This document shows, one piece after another, positions 16,081-26,268 of a stretch of 64,000 nt of DNA; position 1 is the stretch's first letter; the number at the start of each line of letters is the position of its first letter. Source of the stretch: Barthelona sp. PAP020 (Eukaryota; Metamonada: BaSk clade). The notes under the pieces were generated by a model. It saw nothing but the letters and a program-made list of their open reading frames with translations. It made no database searches and was not told the DNA's origin. The DNA lies in contig JARQWU010000023.1 of NCBI GenBank assembly GCA_040182905.1, positions 1 through 64,000 of the forward strand. Reading direction: 5' to 3'. The position numbers and the translations under genes were made by a program.

Positions 16081-19000
16081 ATGGAAAATAACAAAATAAC
16101 TGAATTTATTGATAAGAATTTAGAAAACATTGACACAAGTGATTTGTTGTCAATACATGATTATCAAGATATAATGGTTTTAACCTATTCAACCAAATTA
16201 AAGATTATATTTAATGATGATAATTCTTATATTACCATTGAAAATATTTTAGATAAAGATTTAAATAAAACTTTAATAAAATCAATATGTATTAAACCGA
16301 AACAATTTTCACAAAAACCATATTATTGTATTATATGTTTAAAAAATGATGGTAAATTGGTAGTTTTAACTTTTAATCCATTGAATAATGATATTATTAA
16401 TCCAGACATTTCTGACCTTTTAAAAATGTACAGTGGGGAAAAAGACCATGAAGAAGATGAGGATGAGGATGAGGATGATGAGGATGATGAGGATGATGAG
16501 GATGATGACAATGAAGAAATTTGGAAATTACAATTAGTCAGTCAAACGATTTTTAACAATTATATTTTTAAGACTTTGGAGTTAATTGATGATGATGATG
16601 AACGTTCGTTACTTAATGCTGTTACTGATATATGTAACAACGATCGAGAGTATACTTTTGGTATATTAGGTGTTGATATTCATGAAAAAACTAGTTATAT
16701 TATTGAAATAGAGTTCAGAATTAACAATATGGAACATCAATTATCGGTAATAAATTCGTTTCAGTTGTATCATGAATTTGAGAACAGTTATCCACGCTCT
16801 ATTTCAATGTTTAATGATTGGATTCTGGTTGTAGAAAAACGTGGCTTGCACATGTTACATGTTGAATGGCCACATGGTTTGTTCTTAAAGAATCCAGGAA
16901 CGCTTGGGGATTTGTCTTTTGTAAAACATGTTGGAAGAATTGATTGTCTGTATTTATGTGCGGCAAAAGGTATTTTTAGAGTATATATTACCAATGCATA
17001 TCATCAAGGAAAATTTCGAGTCAGTTCTTTATATGACTATAATCGTGACGATGATAACAACTTAGATGAAGAAGATGAGGAGTTTGATATTGATAATCTT
17101 ATATTTAAAAATAAATTCCCCGTAGGTAGGGGAATTACCACCCCATTTCATGGAATACGGTCAAAAGTAATAGTTAAAACACCATTTGAAGCATTACCAT
17201 TGAGTAATATTAGGTCAGTATGTGTATTATGTGATGGATCGATTTTTATTGATGCCCAATCTTTATTGAGTCAAAGAAAAACTGAATCTGGTTTTATAAT
17301 GCATTATTGGCCTTTTGATGATACTCCCCAAATTTTAGGGAAATCTCTATTGTTATTTAGCAATAGAAATCCATTGTTTATCAAAGGAATTGAACGAAAG
17401 AGTTCTCGCATCTACATATTAATTCCAGGACAAATAGATATTGATGTCATATTGAAACAGTTACCATTTGAACATGCTTTACAATGTTGTTTATCTAACG
17501 ATTGGTCGCCAAAGGATATTATATCAAAACGAATTGAGGATGAATTAGAGAAACCAAAACCCTCATTGAGTAACATATTTTTGAGCACTAAAGAAGTAGA
17601 TTTGTTGATGATCATGTATAAACAATTATTATATTGTATTGGAGATGATAATGTTGTGAAAAGAGTGATATTGAAAGAGGAAGATAATAGACTAATTATT
17701 GAGCAAGGTATTGAAATCTGTAAACGAGACATTACGCTTATTGAAGAATTATCCATGTTGATTTCAATTTTGTATCAAGATGAACCAGAAGAAAATTCTA
17801 GTTTTATTGATTTTGAAGAACTGAACCAGTTTGAAATATTAACGAAGGAAATTTCGCCTTCAATATTGGATTGGAATTATGAAAATAGCTTTTTAACAAA
17901 TGCTCAACAGCAACGAAAGGAAAACATCAAAGAGAAAGAAGAAGAGGAAGAAGAAGAAGAAGAAAAAAAAAAAATAGATATTAGTCCGGAAGAAGAATTT
18001 TTTAAGAATATTGAGGTTGATATTGATGAACTGGCAGATTTGCCTTTTTCTACTTTATTAGATACGATAAGTAATTCATTTAGTGAAGAATTGATTGATG
18101 AAGTTTATTTATTGATAGGGTTGGTTGGTATTTATAATGAAAGAACAGAAATATTGACTCAATTATTGGAAAAAGGATTCGTTCGGTTAGAAATGATTGA
18201 GATATTTGCTAGATGTACTACAGTTGAGGCTATACAAAAAAAATTGATTGATATTTATAATTTAAACATTGAATTACCTTCCAATGCAGAAAAAGTAATG
18301 TTTTCTGGTATTCATGAGTATTATTCATTGGATAGATGGAAAGAATCAATTGAAGTTCTATTTAAAGATGGTTTCAATAATCTTATAGAAAAAAATGAAC
18401 AAAAATTGAATTTTTTTTGGAAAAATGGTTTGAAAATTATTCATATTTTAGGTAGTTTGTGTGGGTTAAATATTCCTTTGCCTAGTACTACAAATAAGAT
18501 TCAACAAAGAAATTCATTATTATTGATACAAAATTCAATGAAAGCAGAAGATTTTTTCAATGAATTATTCAGTGATTTGATGATATTTAGACTTATAAAT
18601 AACAAGATTAATGTGAGTGATGAAAATAATGATGTTAGCACTTATCAATATTTATTACAGGCAGTTGAGGTGAATATTACTGGATTGACTGATAATAGAA
18701 GCAGTAGAACATTTTCACAATCTAATAATCCAATGAATTTAATCTCTAATTTATTAAATACTTGTAGACCTTTTGAAGCTGCTGAACAAACCATATCGAT
18801 ACATTTGTCAGATGCTGTTGCTTTATGGCAACGTAATGTTGGTTCATTTGATCAATCACCCACTAAAATTCAACAAGTATTTTTAGAAAATATTTTTATT
18901 TATGCTATGTTAAAAGAATGGAATATTACCAAATTAAGAATTTTCATTGGTTTATGTTGTTTAAATCCTTGTGTTAAGATTGATTATCATTTTAAAAGGA

Positions 19001-21573
19001 TAAATGAATATTTTGAAGGTTATGATGAAACTTGGAAGGTTACAAAACATGTGAAAGAATATTTAAATCTGTTTCCTTTATGTTTTTTAAATGTTGCTGA
19101 TTTGATGACACAATTTATTCTGTTGATAAAAGAACAAGATCCTGAAAGAGATATCAGTATTATTGAAACTTGGTTGCTGAATTTTAATTTTGGACTGAAT
19201 GAATTGTTGTTGATTGATTCAAGATTACCTGACCATATAAATAACAGATTAAAAAGAGATTTTGCTAATCCAACTTTAATGTTTATTAGAGCTCAAAAAC
19301 AAGGCTTTAAGAATGAATTATTTGCTGGTGGAAGAAATCAAATAATACCAAACAATTATCAAAAGTTTTTAGAGAATCCAACTTTGGGAGAATTTTCACA
19401 GATTGCTGGAATGAGTCAAATTGAGAATCCAAAAGAAATTTTTTTGAATTCATTGACAATTAAAGATTTCTGGAGAGTCATAGCAATTATTACATTATTT
19501 GATTTAAATGTCATTTATTCTCATATTGTTACTGCTGTTTGGTATGCTATGTTATATCGTTCTGAAGATTGTGAAAAATATATAAATTTAGCATTTTTGG
19601 AAGATGATGCGTTAACTTTTGAATTGACAACTCATATTTCAAATTCAGAATTATTCAGTGAAAATAATATTGCTTCAAAAATATTTTGTTCTCAATTTAG
19701 AAAGATTGAAGAATTGTTTAAGAACAAGGATAAATCGACTTTATTTGTCAATTTTGATACTTGCAGTGCTGAAAAAAAATTTGATACTCATGTAGAGACT
19801 CAATCTTTATCTGAAATTGAAACCGTTGATAATGATTATTTTCCCCCAAGTATCAATACCACTGCTGTGAAAGAAAACATTAGTTTAAATGTTTTAAAAC
19901 AAGAATTTAGCATTCTTTCAAAACAAACGGTCTTGTGGAATAGGTATAATTTAAGATTAGCTTTCTACCACAAAGTTTTGAAAGAAATGAATAAGCACTT
20001 TCACAATAATCATTTAGATGATGTGGCATCGGAATTTGTGCAATTGTTGATCAAAGATTCAATGAAAAATCAAAAGTCTACAGAAACAGATCTATTTAGA
20101 GTTTTGTTAGGTGAACATTCCTCGAATCTATCTATGAACACTACAGATCCTAGCACTGATGAAGGTTTCAATAGCATAGGACGAGTATTAAATGAATATG
20201 ACCATAATCTATGTTTGGAAGATTACAATATTAGTTTATCAAACATAAATTGGATTGATGTCTTTAAAATTGCTTTAGTTCCTGGGATGATATCTAACAA
20301 TATGTTGAGAGCTGCTTCATCATTTTCCACGAAACATTATGCTGAACATTTTGTTGAAGCATTAACTTTTCACATCAGTAGATGTTTTTTTGAACATAAA
20401 GGTTTGAGATATTCTCAACAAGATATTGAACAAATTATTGATTCACAGCCTATCAATAGTCGTGTGAAGATTAGTGGAATGATCAATATTAAAGTTGAAG
20501 AGTTAATGAATGATATTAAAGATGAAAAAGAAAATGGTTATATTAATTTGTGTGTTAGACTTGATTTGTTATTATTATCCACAAATTTTGCATTTTCACC
20601 ACATTGTGAAGCACATAATAAGATGGAAAAAGCTCATGATTTGTTCAAACAAGCTGCAATAACGTTGTTAAATTTAGGGAGAACTTTTCAATTGGTTGAA
20701 TGTTTGGATAGGTTACCTGATATTGGTGGATTTCATGCATTTCCAGGATTATTAGAAAGATTTGCTAAATTGGAAGCTCTTGAAACGTTATCCAATGATT
20801 CTTCCGTATTACATGCTTCTTTAGCTTATATGACTGAAGCACAAGTAGCTAATGAATCTTTAACTGCTATTATGCGCAAATCCGAAAGTTCTGCTGGTGC
20901 TAAGTTAGATCTATTACATTTAAAAGAAATATTCAATCAAATTAAATTCCCCTTAAAGTCAAAAGATGCAAAAATTTTATTGAATATTGCCCAAGACTTA
21001 ATCGCAACTAGTAAGGCTTTAATTAATGGCGGGAAATATTTAGATGCTAAAAAGTCCATTAACACAACTTCTCTAATCATTTTACAGATTAGAAGACCAA
21101 ACCAAAGATTAATACATTTGAATGATAGTCAATTAATTAAATACATCAGTGAATCTCAAGATTTTGAAGATGTTTATCTCATTGCATCAGCTTATGAATT
21201 ACCTCTACCTGTATCACTTTTACCAGGTTTTTTTAACAATGTTATTATTTTGGGAAATGACCTTTATTTAAAACAATTTATTTTCCATTTCAAATTACCC
21301 ACTTTCTTTTTAGATAGTGTTTTAAAAGATTTATGTGGACTTGATGAAAGATATCGATCAAATGGATTGATGGAAAATATTTTATTAATGTTATCACAAG
21401 CACAGAATCCTTTGCAAATCAAAAACTTTGCAAAAACTTTGATCAAACACTGGCCTCATCCAAAATTGAAAAATTTGTTCAACAAGATCATGGAACAAAA
21501 TTTTAAAGAAAAGTTACCTGAAATTGAACAGGTTCGAGCTGTTATTCACACTTCATTGATTGATAAAAGTTAA
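16081..21573 (+). CDS. SPG11: Spatacsin-like protein (SPG11)
   Basis: 1830 residues (human about 2440). The N-terminal third (about 1-480) is beta-rich and may form the degenerate propeller of spatacsin. An acidic run sits at about 122-150. The rest is an alpha-solenoid. The C-terminal 300 residues carry the spatacsin C-terminal domain pattern: KAHDLFKQAAITLLNLGRTF, then a leucine-rich stretch, LLNIAQDLIATSKALINGGKYLDAKKS, QLIKYISESQDFEDVYLIASAYELP and NDLYLKQFIFHF. These align in order with the human segments that end AEAYDFVP...YLEEF. Spatacsin works with spastizin and the AP-5 complex on late endosomes and lysosomes for retrieval and lysosome reformation. The alternative would be another large solenoid trafficking protein, but the C-terminal order favours SPG11. 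ATG lies at 16081 after TTAATTA. Confidence 0.65.
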   Translation: MENNKITEFIDKNLENIDTSDLLSIHDYQDIMVLTYSTKLKIIFNDDNSYITIENILDKDLNKTLIKSICIKPKQFSQKPYYCIICLKNDGKLVVLTFNPLNNDIINPDISDLLKMYSGEKDHEEDEDEDEDDEDDEDDEDDDNEEIWKLQLVSQTIFNNYIFKTLELIDDDDERSLLNAVTDICNNDREYTFGILGVDIHEKTSYIIEIEFRINNMEHQLSVINSFQLYHEFENSYPRSISMFNDWILVVEKRGLHMLHVEWPHGLFLKNPGTLGDLSFVKHVGRIDCLYLCAAKGIFRVYITNAYHQGKFRVSSLYDYNRDDDNNLDEEDEEFDIDNLIFKNKFPVGRGITTPFHGIRSKVIVKTPFEALPLSNIRSVCVLCDGSIFIDAQSLLSQRKTESGFIMHYWPFDDTPQILGKSLLLFSNRNPLFIKGIERKSSRIYILIPGQIDIDVILKQLPFEHALQCCLSNDWSPKDIISKRIEDELEKPKPSLSNIFLSTKEVDLLMIMYKQLLYCIGDDNVVKRVILKEEDNRLIIEQGIEICKRDITLIEELSMLISILYQDEPEENSSFIDFEELNQFEILTKEISPSILDWNYENSFLTNAQQQRKENIKEKEEEEEEEEEKKKIDISPEEEFFKNIEVDIDELADLPFSTLLDTISNSFSEELIDEVYLLIGLVGIYNERTEILTQLLEKGFVRLEMIEIFARCTTVEAIQKKLIDIYNLNIELPSNAEKVMFSGIHEYYSLDRWKESIEVLFKDGFNNLIEKNEQKLNFFWKNGLKIIHILGSLCGLNIPLPSTTNKIQQRNSLLLIQNSMKAEDFFNELFSDLMIFRLINNKINVSDENNDVSTYQYLLQAVEVNITGLTDNRSSRTFSQSNNPMNLISNLLNTCRPFEAAEQTISIHLSDAVALWQRNVGSFDQSPTKIQQVFLENIFIYAMLKEWNITKLRIFIGLCCLNPCVKIDYHFKRINEYFEGYDETWKVTKHVKEYLNLFPLCFLNVADLMTQFILLIKEQDPERDISIIETWLLNFNFGLNELLLIDSRLPDHINNRLKRDFANPTLMFIRAQKQGFKNELFAGGRNQIIPNNYQKFLENPTLGEFSQIAGMSQIENPKEIFLNSLTIKDFWRVIAIITLFDLNVIYSHIVTAVWYAMLYRSEDCEKYINLAFLEDDALTFELTTHISNSELFSENNIASKIFCSQFRKIEELFKNKDKSTLFVNFDTCSAEKKFDTHVETQSLSEIETVDNDYFPPSINTTAVKENISLNVLKQEFSILSKQTVLWNRYNLRLAFYHKVLKEMNKHFHNNHLDDVASEFVQLLIKDSMKNQKSTETDLFRVLLGEHSSNLSMNTTDPSTDEGFNSIGRVLNEYDHNLCLEDYNISLSNINWIDVFKIALVPGMISNNMLRAASSFSTKHYAEHFVEALTFHISRCFFEHKGLRYSQQDIEQIIDSQPINSRVKISGMINIKVEELMNDIKDEKENGYINLCVRLDLLLLSTNFAFSPHCEAHNKMEKAHDLFKQAAITLLNLGRTFQLVECLDRLPDIGGFHAFPGLLERFAKLEALETLSNDSSVLHASLAYMTEAQVANESLTAIMRKSESSAGAKLDLLHLKEIFNQIKFPLKSKDAKILLNIAQDLIATSKALINGGKYLDAKKSINTTSLIILQIRRPNQRLIHLNDSQLIKYISESQDFEDVYLIASAYELPLPVSLLPGFFNNVIILGNDLYLKQFIFHFKLPTFFLDSVLKDLCGLDERYRSNGLMENILLMLSQAQNPLQIKNFAKTLIKHWPHPKLKNLFNKIMEQNFKEKLPEIEQVRAVIHTSLIDKS
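16450..16508 (+). repeat. GAT/GAG trinucleotide repeat coding an acidic tract
   Basis: Imperfect tandem of gatgag and gatgatgag units within the spatacsin gene, encoding a run of about 18 Asp/Glu residues. It keeps the reading frame. Unit lengths are multiples of three, so length changes would only alter the acidic tract. Confidence 0.8.
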
Positions 21574-22492
21574 TTGATTTAAAATACAAATAGAAACCAT
21601 AATATGTTTTGAACAAGAAAAAAATTAACAAAATAGTGTAAAAAGTTTTTTTTCATTTTTATTTCCAACTAAAAATGCGCTGTGTGTATGAGTGAATTAA
21701 AAAAACCGTTTTAGTTTTTGTGATCAATGTGGAATTGCAGAGATTTATTTCATAAGAGAGGAAAAAAATAAATTAAAATAATTAAAAAAAAAAAATATTT
21801 AAAATGTGAGCAACCTTGTGATCCACTTTTTTAACAAATTTTTAAAGTACAGTAGCCTTATTTGGGTGGATAGAACAAGAAAAAGTGAATCTTTTCACAA
21901 AAGATATTTTATGATAATAAGATGAGGTTAGAAGAAATATTTAATCGGTCAAAATTTGTAAAATAGAACTGGATCTTATTCTTAAACCAATCACATGTAT
22001 TACCAAGAAAGTCAAACAATAAAAAAACCTATTTGGTTCAATTTTTAAAGCGAGCAATGATTACAGAATAGAATTATTGATCAAATTTTTAAATTAGGGA
22101 AAATTGTGTAATCTTTCCATTCTTATGATTATTCAAAAGAATTTCTCCAGAGTAAACTTTTGCTTGAAAACATTCTTTCTTTTTAACAGACTAATTAGAT
22201 CTTTAAAGTCTTTAACCAAGAAAAAGGATCATATCTTTATTTGTTCATCCATCTTCTCACTGCTTTCTGATGAAGAAATAATAAAAATATATTATTTCAC
22301 AAAAGCTAAACATGTTTTGCATCAACGGAACTTTTGGGTGTCTTTTAATTAAAGCAATTGAAAGATTGAAGGAATAATTTTGTGATTTGATCTGTTTTTT
22401 TTTTTTGAAACATGTTTTAACGATACCCTAATCAAAAAAAAAAAGCATATGCACTCCAATTTGGCAAAAACTAGATTTTTTATAAGATTTGA
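21574..22492. other. Long intergenic region, no clear gene
   Basis: 919 bp between the convergent spatacsin and GARP genes. An 82-codon ORF (22104-22352) is Phe/Lys/Ile-rich and looks random. The segment around 21812-21873 can pair ATCCAC with GTGGAT, but the stem is short. There are many A and T runs. I find no tRNA or snRNA signature. Confidence 0.4.
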
Positions 22493-23545
22493 CTATTCCC
22501 ATAATTGGGCCCCTGAATTAGGCGTACTTGACATATTTAATTTTGTTTCACTGCCACTATTTGTGTCAATTGGTTCCACTGTATTTACAATTCCTTCATC
22601 CACATTAACAGAGGGAAGGAATGAATATGGATTTTGTATCTGTACAGGATAATTAGGGTACATCATCATAAGATATCCAGCTTGAGTCAGTGGAGAAACA
22701 CCCATTGGACTCACCGATTGATAAGGGGATGTTGATTGTATCATGCTTGGATATTGGTTCTGACTACTGGGAGAATAAACAGGATTTGGAGAATAAACTG
22801 GTGGATACATTAAAAGATGTTGTTGACTAACAGGAATTCCACTTACTACCATTGGAGCAACAGCAGTTGAAATGGTTTCTTCTTCTTCTTCCTCTTCTCC
22901 TACTTCAACATTTTTTTTGGCTTCAGTCACAACATTGTTTACAGCTCGACCAATGTTGATGCTCATATTATGATTAATATTCACATTACTTTTTATCATC
23001 TTGTTGACATTATTTTTTTTATATGTACCCTTCTTTTTACCACCAGATGCCTGTTCAGATTGAAATTTATCTAATAAAGAATCTCTTAAAGGCAAATCAT
23101 TGTCTCTGAGGTTTACACCTCTTTTGATACCTCTTTGCTTTCTTGCAAGCAATCTATATTTTTGCAAATGTGAAGCAATATTCTCTCTGGATAAATTTCC
23201 TGTTTCTCCCATGTGTTTTAAAATCGTTCTAGGAACTGCAGATTTAATTCCCAAATCTTTTATTGCTGCCACAAACTTAGAGTGTAATTCAGGTGTCCAA
23301 TTTAATCGTTTTTTTGAAGTTTTTGAATCCTCATTGTCATCAATATCATCATCATCATCATATTCGTTTCTATTCATCATATCTGGAGGATACATATTAT
23401 ATGATTGTGAAGTTGGTATCTGAATCAAATTAGATGGATACTGATAAACATTATATTGTTGAACAATTGGAACACTATTATTTTCAATATTTGAAGACAA
23501 TAAATGAACATTAAAATTCGTATTATCAATATTATCTTGTGCCAT
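22493..23545 (-). CDS. GARP-type (G2-like) Myb DNA-binding protein
   Basis: 350 residues. A single Myb-like GARP domain lies at about 78-135: KRLNWTPELHSKFVAAIKDL, the AVPRTILKHMG helix and NIASHLQKYRLLARK. W-T-P-E-L-H-x-x-F and SHLQKYR are the family hallmarks. Before it is an acidic segment (DDDDDIDDNEDSKTSKK). After it come a basic stretch and a Pro/Tyr/Ser-rich tail (YPPVYSPNPVYSPSSQNQYP) that may act as a transcriptional activation or phase-separation region. GARP domains are well known in plants and algae and occur in some amoebae and other protists. Here it is a stand-alone factor without a receiver domain. The target is unknown. Confidence 0.8.
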   Translation of the reverse strand: MAQDNIDNTNFNVHLLSSNIENNSVPIVQQYNVYQYPSNLIQIPTSQSYNMYPPDMMNRNEYDDDDDIDDNEDSKTSKKRLNWTPELHSKFVAAIKDLGIKSAVPRTILKHMGETGNLSRENIASHLQKYRLLARKQRGIKRGVNLRDNDLPLRDSLLDKFQSEQASGGKKKGTYKKNNVNKMIKSNVNINHNMSINIGRAVNNVVTEAKKNVEVGEEEEEEETISTAVAPMVVSGIPVSQQHLLMYPPVYSPNPVYSPSSQNQYPSMIQSTSPYQSVSPMGVSPLTQAGYLMMMYPNYPVQIQNPYSFLPSVNVDEGIVNTVEPIDTNSGSETKLNMSSTPNSGAQLWE

Positions 23546-23966
23546 TATTCATATATTGGAAAAAATAAAATCAAATATGTTAAAAAATTTCTGAACTATG
23601 AAAAGGCAAGAAATCCCACTCTCACAAATTGAAATAATTTTTCAACTATTCCACATTTTTTTGTGTGTAATAAAAGAAATTAGCCTTCAAATTTTACAAA
23701 ATAACGAACAATAAAAAACTGTTTTTTGTTTTCCCTTATCTTTTCATGCTTCACAACTATTTGCTTTCAATTTATCAAATAGATTTTATTGGGAGTTAGC
23801 AAAATAACCAAGAAAATCATTAAAAATAGAAATGATTTCTAGTTGCATAAGATAAGGCTTTATGAATATATAACAAAATAATAATTTTAAAATTGCACTG
23901 TTGGTGGAAAAATAAAAAAGAAAAAAAATTTGGGAAACTTTTCTTCTTCTTCAAACATTTTTCATT
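23546..23966. other. Divergent promoter region
   Basis: 421 bp between the starts of the GARP gene and NAC alpha. It has a T-rich pyrimidine stretch (ttcttcttcttc) directly before the NAC alpha ATG. A minus-strand ORF over 23820-24092 is a shadow. Confidence 0.4.
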
Positions 23967-24425
23967 ATGTCTGACATTGTTGCTCCCAAGATTAAAATCC
24001 TTTCTAAAAATGCCAAGAAGGCCAAACGTATTTTTGCCAAGTACACTGAATATTGTCCTGATTATAACAGAGTCTTTATTCGTATGAAACAAGATATGAT
24101 GGTTATTGTTAGTGATGCTGAGGTTTATAGAAACCCAGTTTCAAACCACTATATTGTTTTGGGTACCCCCAACTATCAATCTTTGAGTCAACAACAAGCT
24201 ACTAATGCTGCTCAAAAGTACAGCGAACAAGTCACTGAAGAACAAGAAGAAAAGCCTGAAGTTGAAGCCGAGAATGTTGAAAGTTTGGATTTCACTGATG
24301 CTCAAGAACAAGATATTGAAACCATTTTGGCTCAATGTCCTGATGTTAGCAGAGCTGATGCTATTAAAGCATTGCAACAAACCAATTGGGAACTTATTGA
24401 GGCTTTGTTAAAGGTTCAAGAATAA
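23967..24425 (+). CDS. NACA: Nascent polypeptide-associated complex subunit alpha
   Basis: 152 residues, shorter than usual because the acidic N-terminal region is missing. The NAC beta-barrel occupies about 20-75, with the RVFIRMKQDMMVIVSDAEVY strands. A variable linker follows, and a UBA domain lies at about 108-150 (DIETILAQCPDVSRADAIKA, then NWELIEALL). NAC alpha pairs with NAC beta at the ribosome exit tunnel and shields new chains from wrong targeting to the ER. Codons are regular (GCT, GTT, AAG, CAA), consistent with high expression. A pyrimidine-rich leader of about 30 nt precedes the ATG. Confidence 0.85.
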   Translation: MSDIVAPKIKILSKNAKKAKRIFAKYTEYCPDYNRVFIRMKQDMMVIVSDAEVYRNPVSNHYIVLGTPNYQSLSQQQATNAAQKYSEQVTEEQEEKPEVEAENVESLDFTDAQEQDIETILAQCPDVSRADAIKALQQTNWELIEALLKVQE

Positions 24426-24604
24426 AGTAACGGATGAATAATCTAGCAATTTTTTGTTTTGTCAGTCAATTTTTTTTTTTTTTTCTCAATTTTGGTGCAA
24501 ACTGTGTGTTTTGTTTTGAAAAAAGTTTTCAAAAATTATTTTTGAAAAAAGTTGATTGAAAAGGGGGAAAACTCCATATTCTTTCTTTTTTTTTTATAAC
24601 TTAA

Positions 24605-26158
24605 ATGGACATCGAAAAAGATAGAGTTGATTTACAAACTGTTAGTCCAGCTTTGTCAATTCCTGAAAATGAACATCCATATTCCAATTTGAGAAAATTC
24701 ACCATTTGTGGGTTAAGTTTTTTAACACCTGCTGGTGCTGCAATTAGTCCTTCATTGCCTGCTATTCAAAACTATTTTTCAGCAGTATCTAATGTTGAGG
24801 TTTTGACCCCTTTGATTTTGACTTTACCTTCGTTGGCACAAGTCTTTTTCGCTTTTTTCAATGGATTTATTGTAGATAAGTTTTCAAAACGAAAAATTTT
24901 GTTGATCACATTGATTATGAATCTTTTTGTTGGAATTCTGCCATTTTTTCTTGAAAATTTTAGTCTTATATTAATCGCCAGATTTTGTTACGGAATCACT
25001 GGTTCACTAATTCAAACTACTGTTAATACTTTACCTTCTATTTATTATAAAGATCCAAAAGAAAGAAATGCTTTGTTGGCTTTTAATGGAACATCATTAG
25101 CCATGGGTGTTGTCTTTTTTGCTGGTTTTGGAGGTTTTTTTTGTGATCAATTTGGTTGGCGATCTCCTTTTCTTTTGTTATTAATTTCTATTTTTTTTAT
25201 TCCTTTGGTTTATTTATGTATTTATGATCATCGTTCATATGCAGAAGAAGAATTGAACCGTAAAATGCAAACGGGTGATTCCAAAAAGCAATCAAAAAAA
25301 TTCCCTATTGTTTCGTTATTGAGTGTTTATTTTACAGCAGCTTTTTGGAATACTGCATTTTACTTAATTCCCAGTTTTGGTTCTGGAAAGATACAGTCCA
25401 TCGGTGGTAGTGCTTCTACTTTTGGTGTTATTATGATTTTGGATGGCATTGCCAATTTTATTTTCACCTTTATTTTCAGGAAATTTTGTCTTGATGTGAA
25501 GTTTGCTTATGCTGGAACAGTTGCTTCAGCTTCCTATTTTGTTTCTTGTTTTGCGATGGCAAAATTCACCAGTATTGCGGAATTGATGTGTATTTTACCT
25601 TTATTCATTGGTATTGCAAATGGTATGGGTTTTCCTTTGCAATTGCGAGGTGTCAGTGATCTTGTCAGTGATTCTCATGTTCAATATTTAGGAAGATGTA
25701 TGGGAATATTAAATATGTTTGTTTACGCAGGTCAGTTTCTTTCCCCCTTAATATATGGTTTGCCCTCTTTGGCACCATTTGGTTATGATAGATATGCATA
25801 TTTAGCTTCCATTGAATGCTTTTTGGCAATAATTATGAGTATTTTATACTCTTGCTATAAACCAGAGAATGAAACTTCTGATATTGATGTGACCAAAACA
25901 ATTGAACTTGAAAATAATGTTGAAGTTCCTGAGTACGTTCATGTCGATGATGATGAAATCATGATCGAGGAAGCTGGAATGGATGATGACATTGATGTTG
26001 ATGGTTCTGTCAAAGAAGAGGAATTCGAAGCTAACATTTCTTTATTAGATGATGAATCAAATGATAGTCCCGTGATAGATGAAAAATCTAATGATGATAG
26101 TCCCATGGATAATTTTGAAGTTGCTGTTGATGAAGAGCTTGAAGTTGAGATTCATTAA
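24605..26158 (+). CDS. MFS transporter, DHA1-like, with acidic tail
   Basis: 517 residues. Twelve hydrophobic segments cover about 30-420. Between TM2 and TM3 is DKFSKRKILLITLIMN, a form of the MFS signature D-x-x-x-R-R-x. TM5 carries FNGTSLAMGVVFFAGFGG, and after TM5 comes DQFGWRSPFLLL, typical of drug:H+ antiporters of prokaryotic type. A Lys/Gln loop joins the halves (about 220-235). The C-terminal 90 residues are cytosolic and very acidic (DDDEIMIEEAGMDDDIDVDG). The substrate is unknown. The transporter core looks bacterial-like, so ancient lateral transfer is possible, with the acidic tail added later. No intron. It is preceded by a T-tract 10 bp before the ATG. Confidence 0.75.
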   Translation: MDIEKDRVDLQTVSPALSIPENEHPYSNLRKFTICGLSFLTPAGAAISPSLPAIQNYFSAVSNVEVLTPLILTLPSLAQVFFAFFNGFIVDKFSKRKILLITLIMNLFVGILPFFLENFSLILIARFCYGITGSLIQTTVNTLPSIYYKDPKERNALLAFNGTSLAMGVVFFAGFGGFFCDQFGWRSPFLLLLISIFFIPLVYLCIYDHRSYAEEELNRKMQTGDSKKQSKKFPIVSLLSVYFTAAFWNTAFYLIPSFGSGKIQSIGGSASTFGVIMILDGIANFIFTFIFRKFCLDVKFAYAGTVASASYFVSCFAMAKFTSIAELMCILPLFIGIANGMGFPLQLRGVSDLVSDSHVQYLGRCMGILNMFVYAGQFLSPLIYGLPSLAPFGYDRYAYLASIECFLAIIMSILYSCYKPENETSDIDVTKTIELENNVEVPEYVHVDDDEIMIEEAGMDDDIDVDGSVKEEEFEANISLLDDESNDSPVIDEKSNDDSPMDNFEVAVDEELEVEIH

Positions 26159-26268
26159 TTATCTGTCTTATTCATATATTTGTTTTAAATAAATAGTTTT
26201 CGGTTTTTTTATCCATTCAACGATACAGAATCTTTGAGAAGTTAAGAAAAAAAAAAAAACATTTTGAA

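Noticed and set aside
22104-22352. 82-codon ORF in the long spacer before the GARP gene
   Set aside because: Composition is random-looking (Phe, Lys, Ile, Ser) and there is no domain or pyrimidine leader. Not enough support for a gene.
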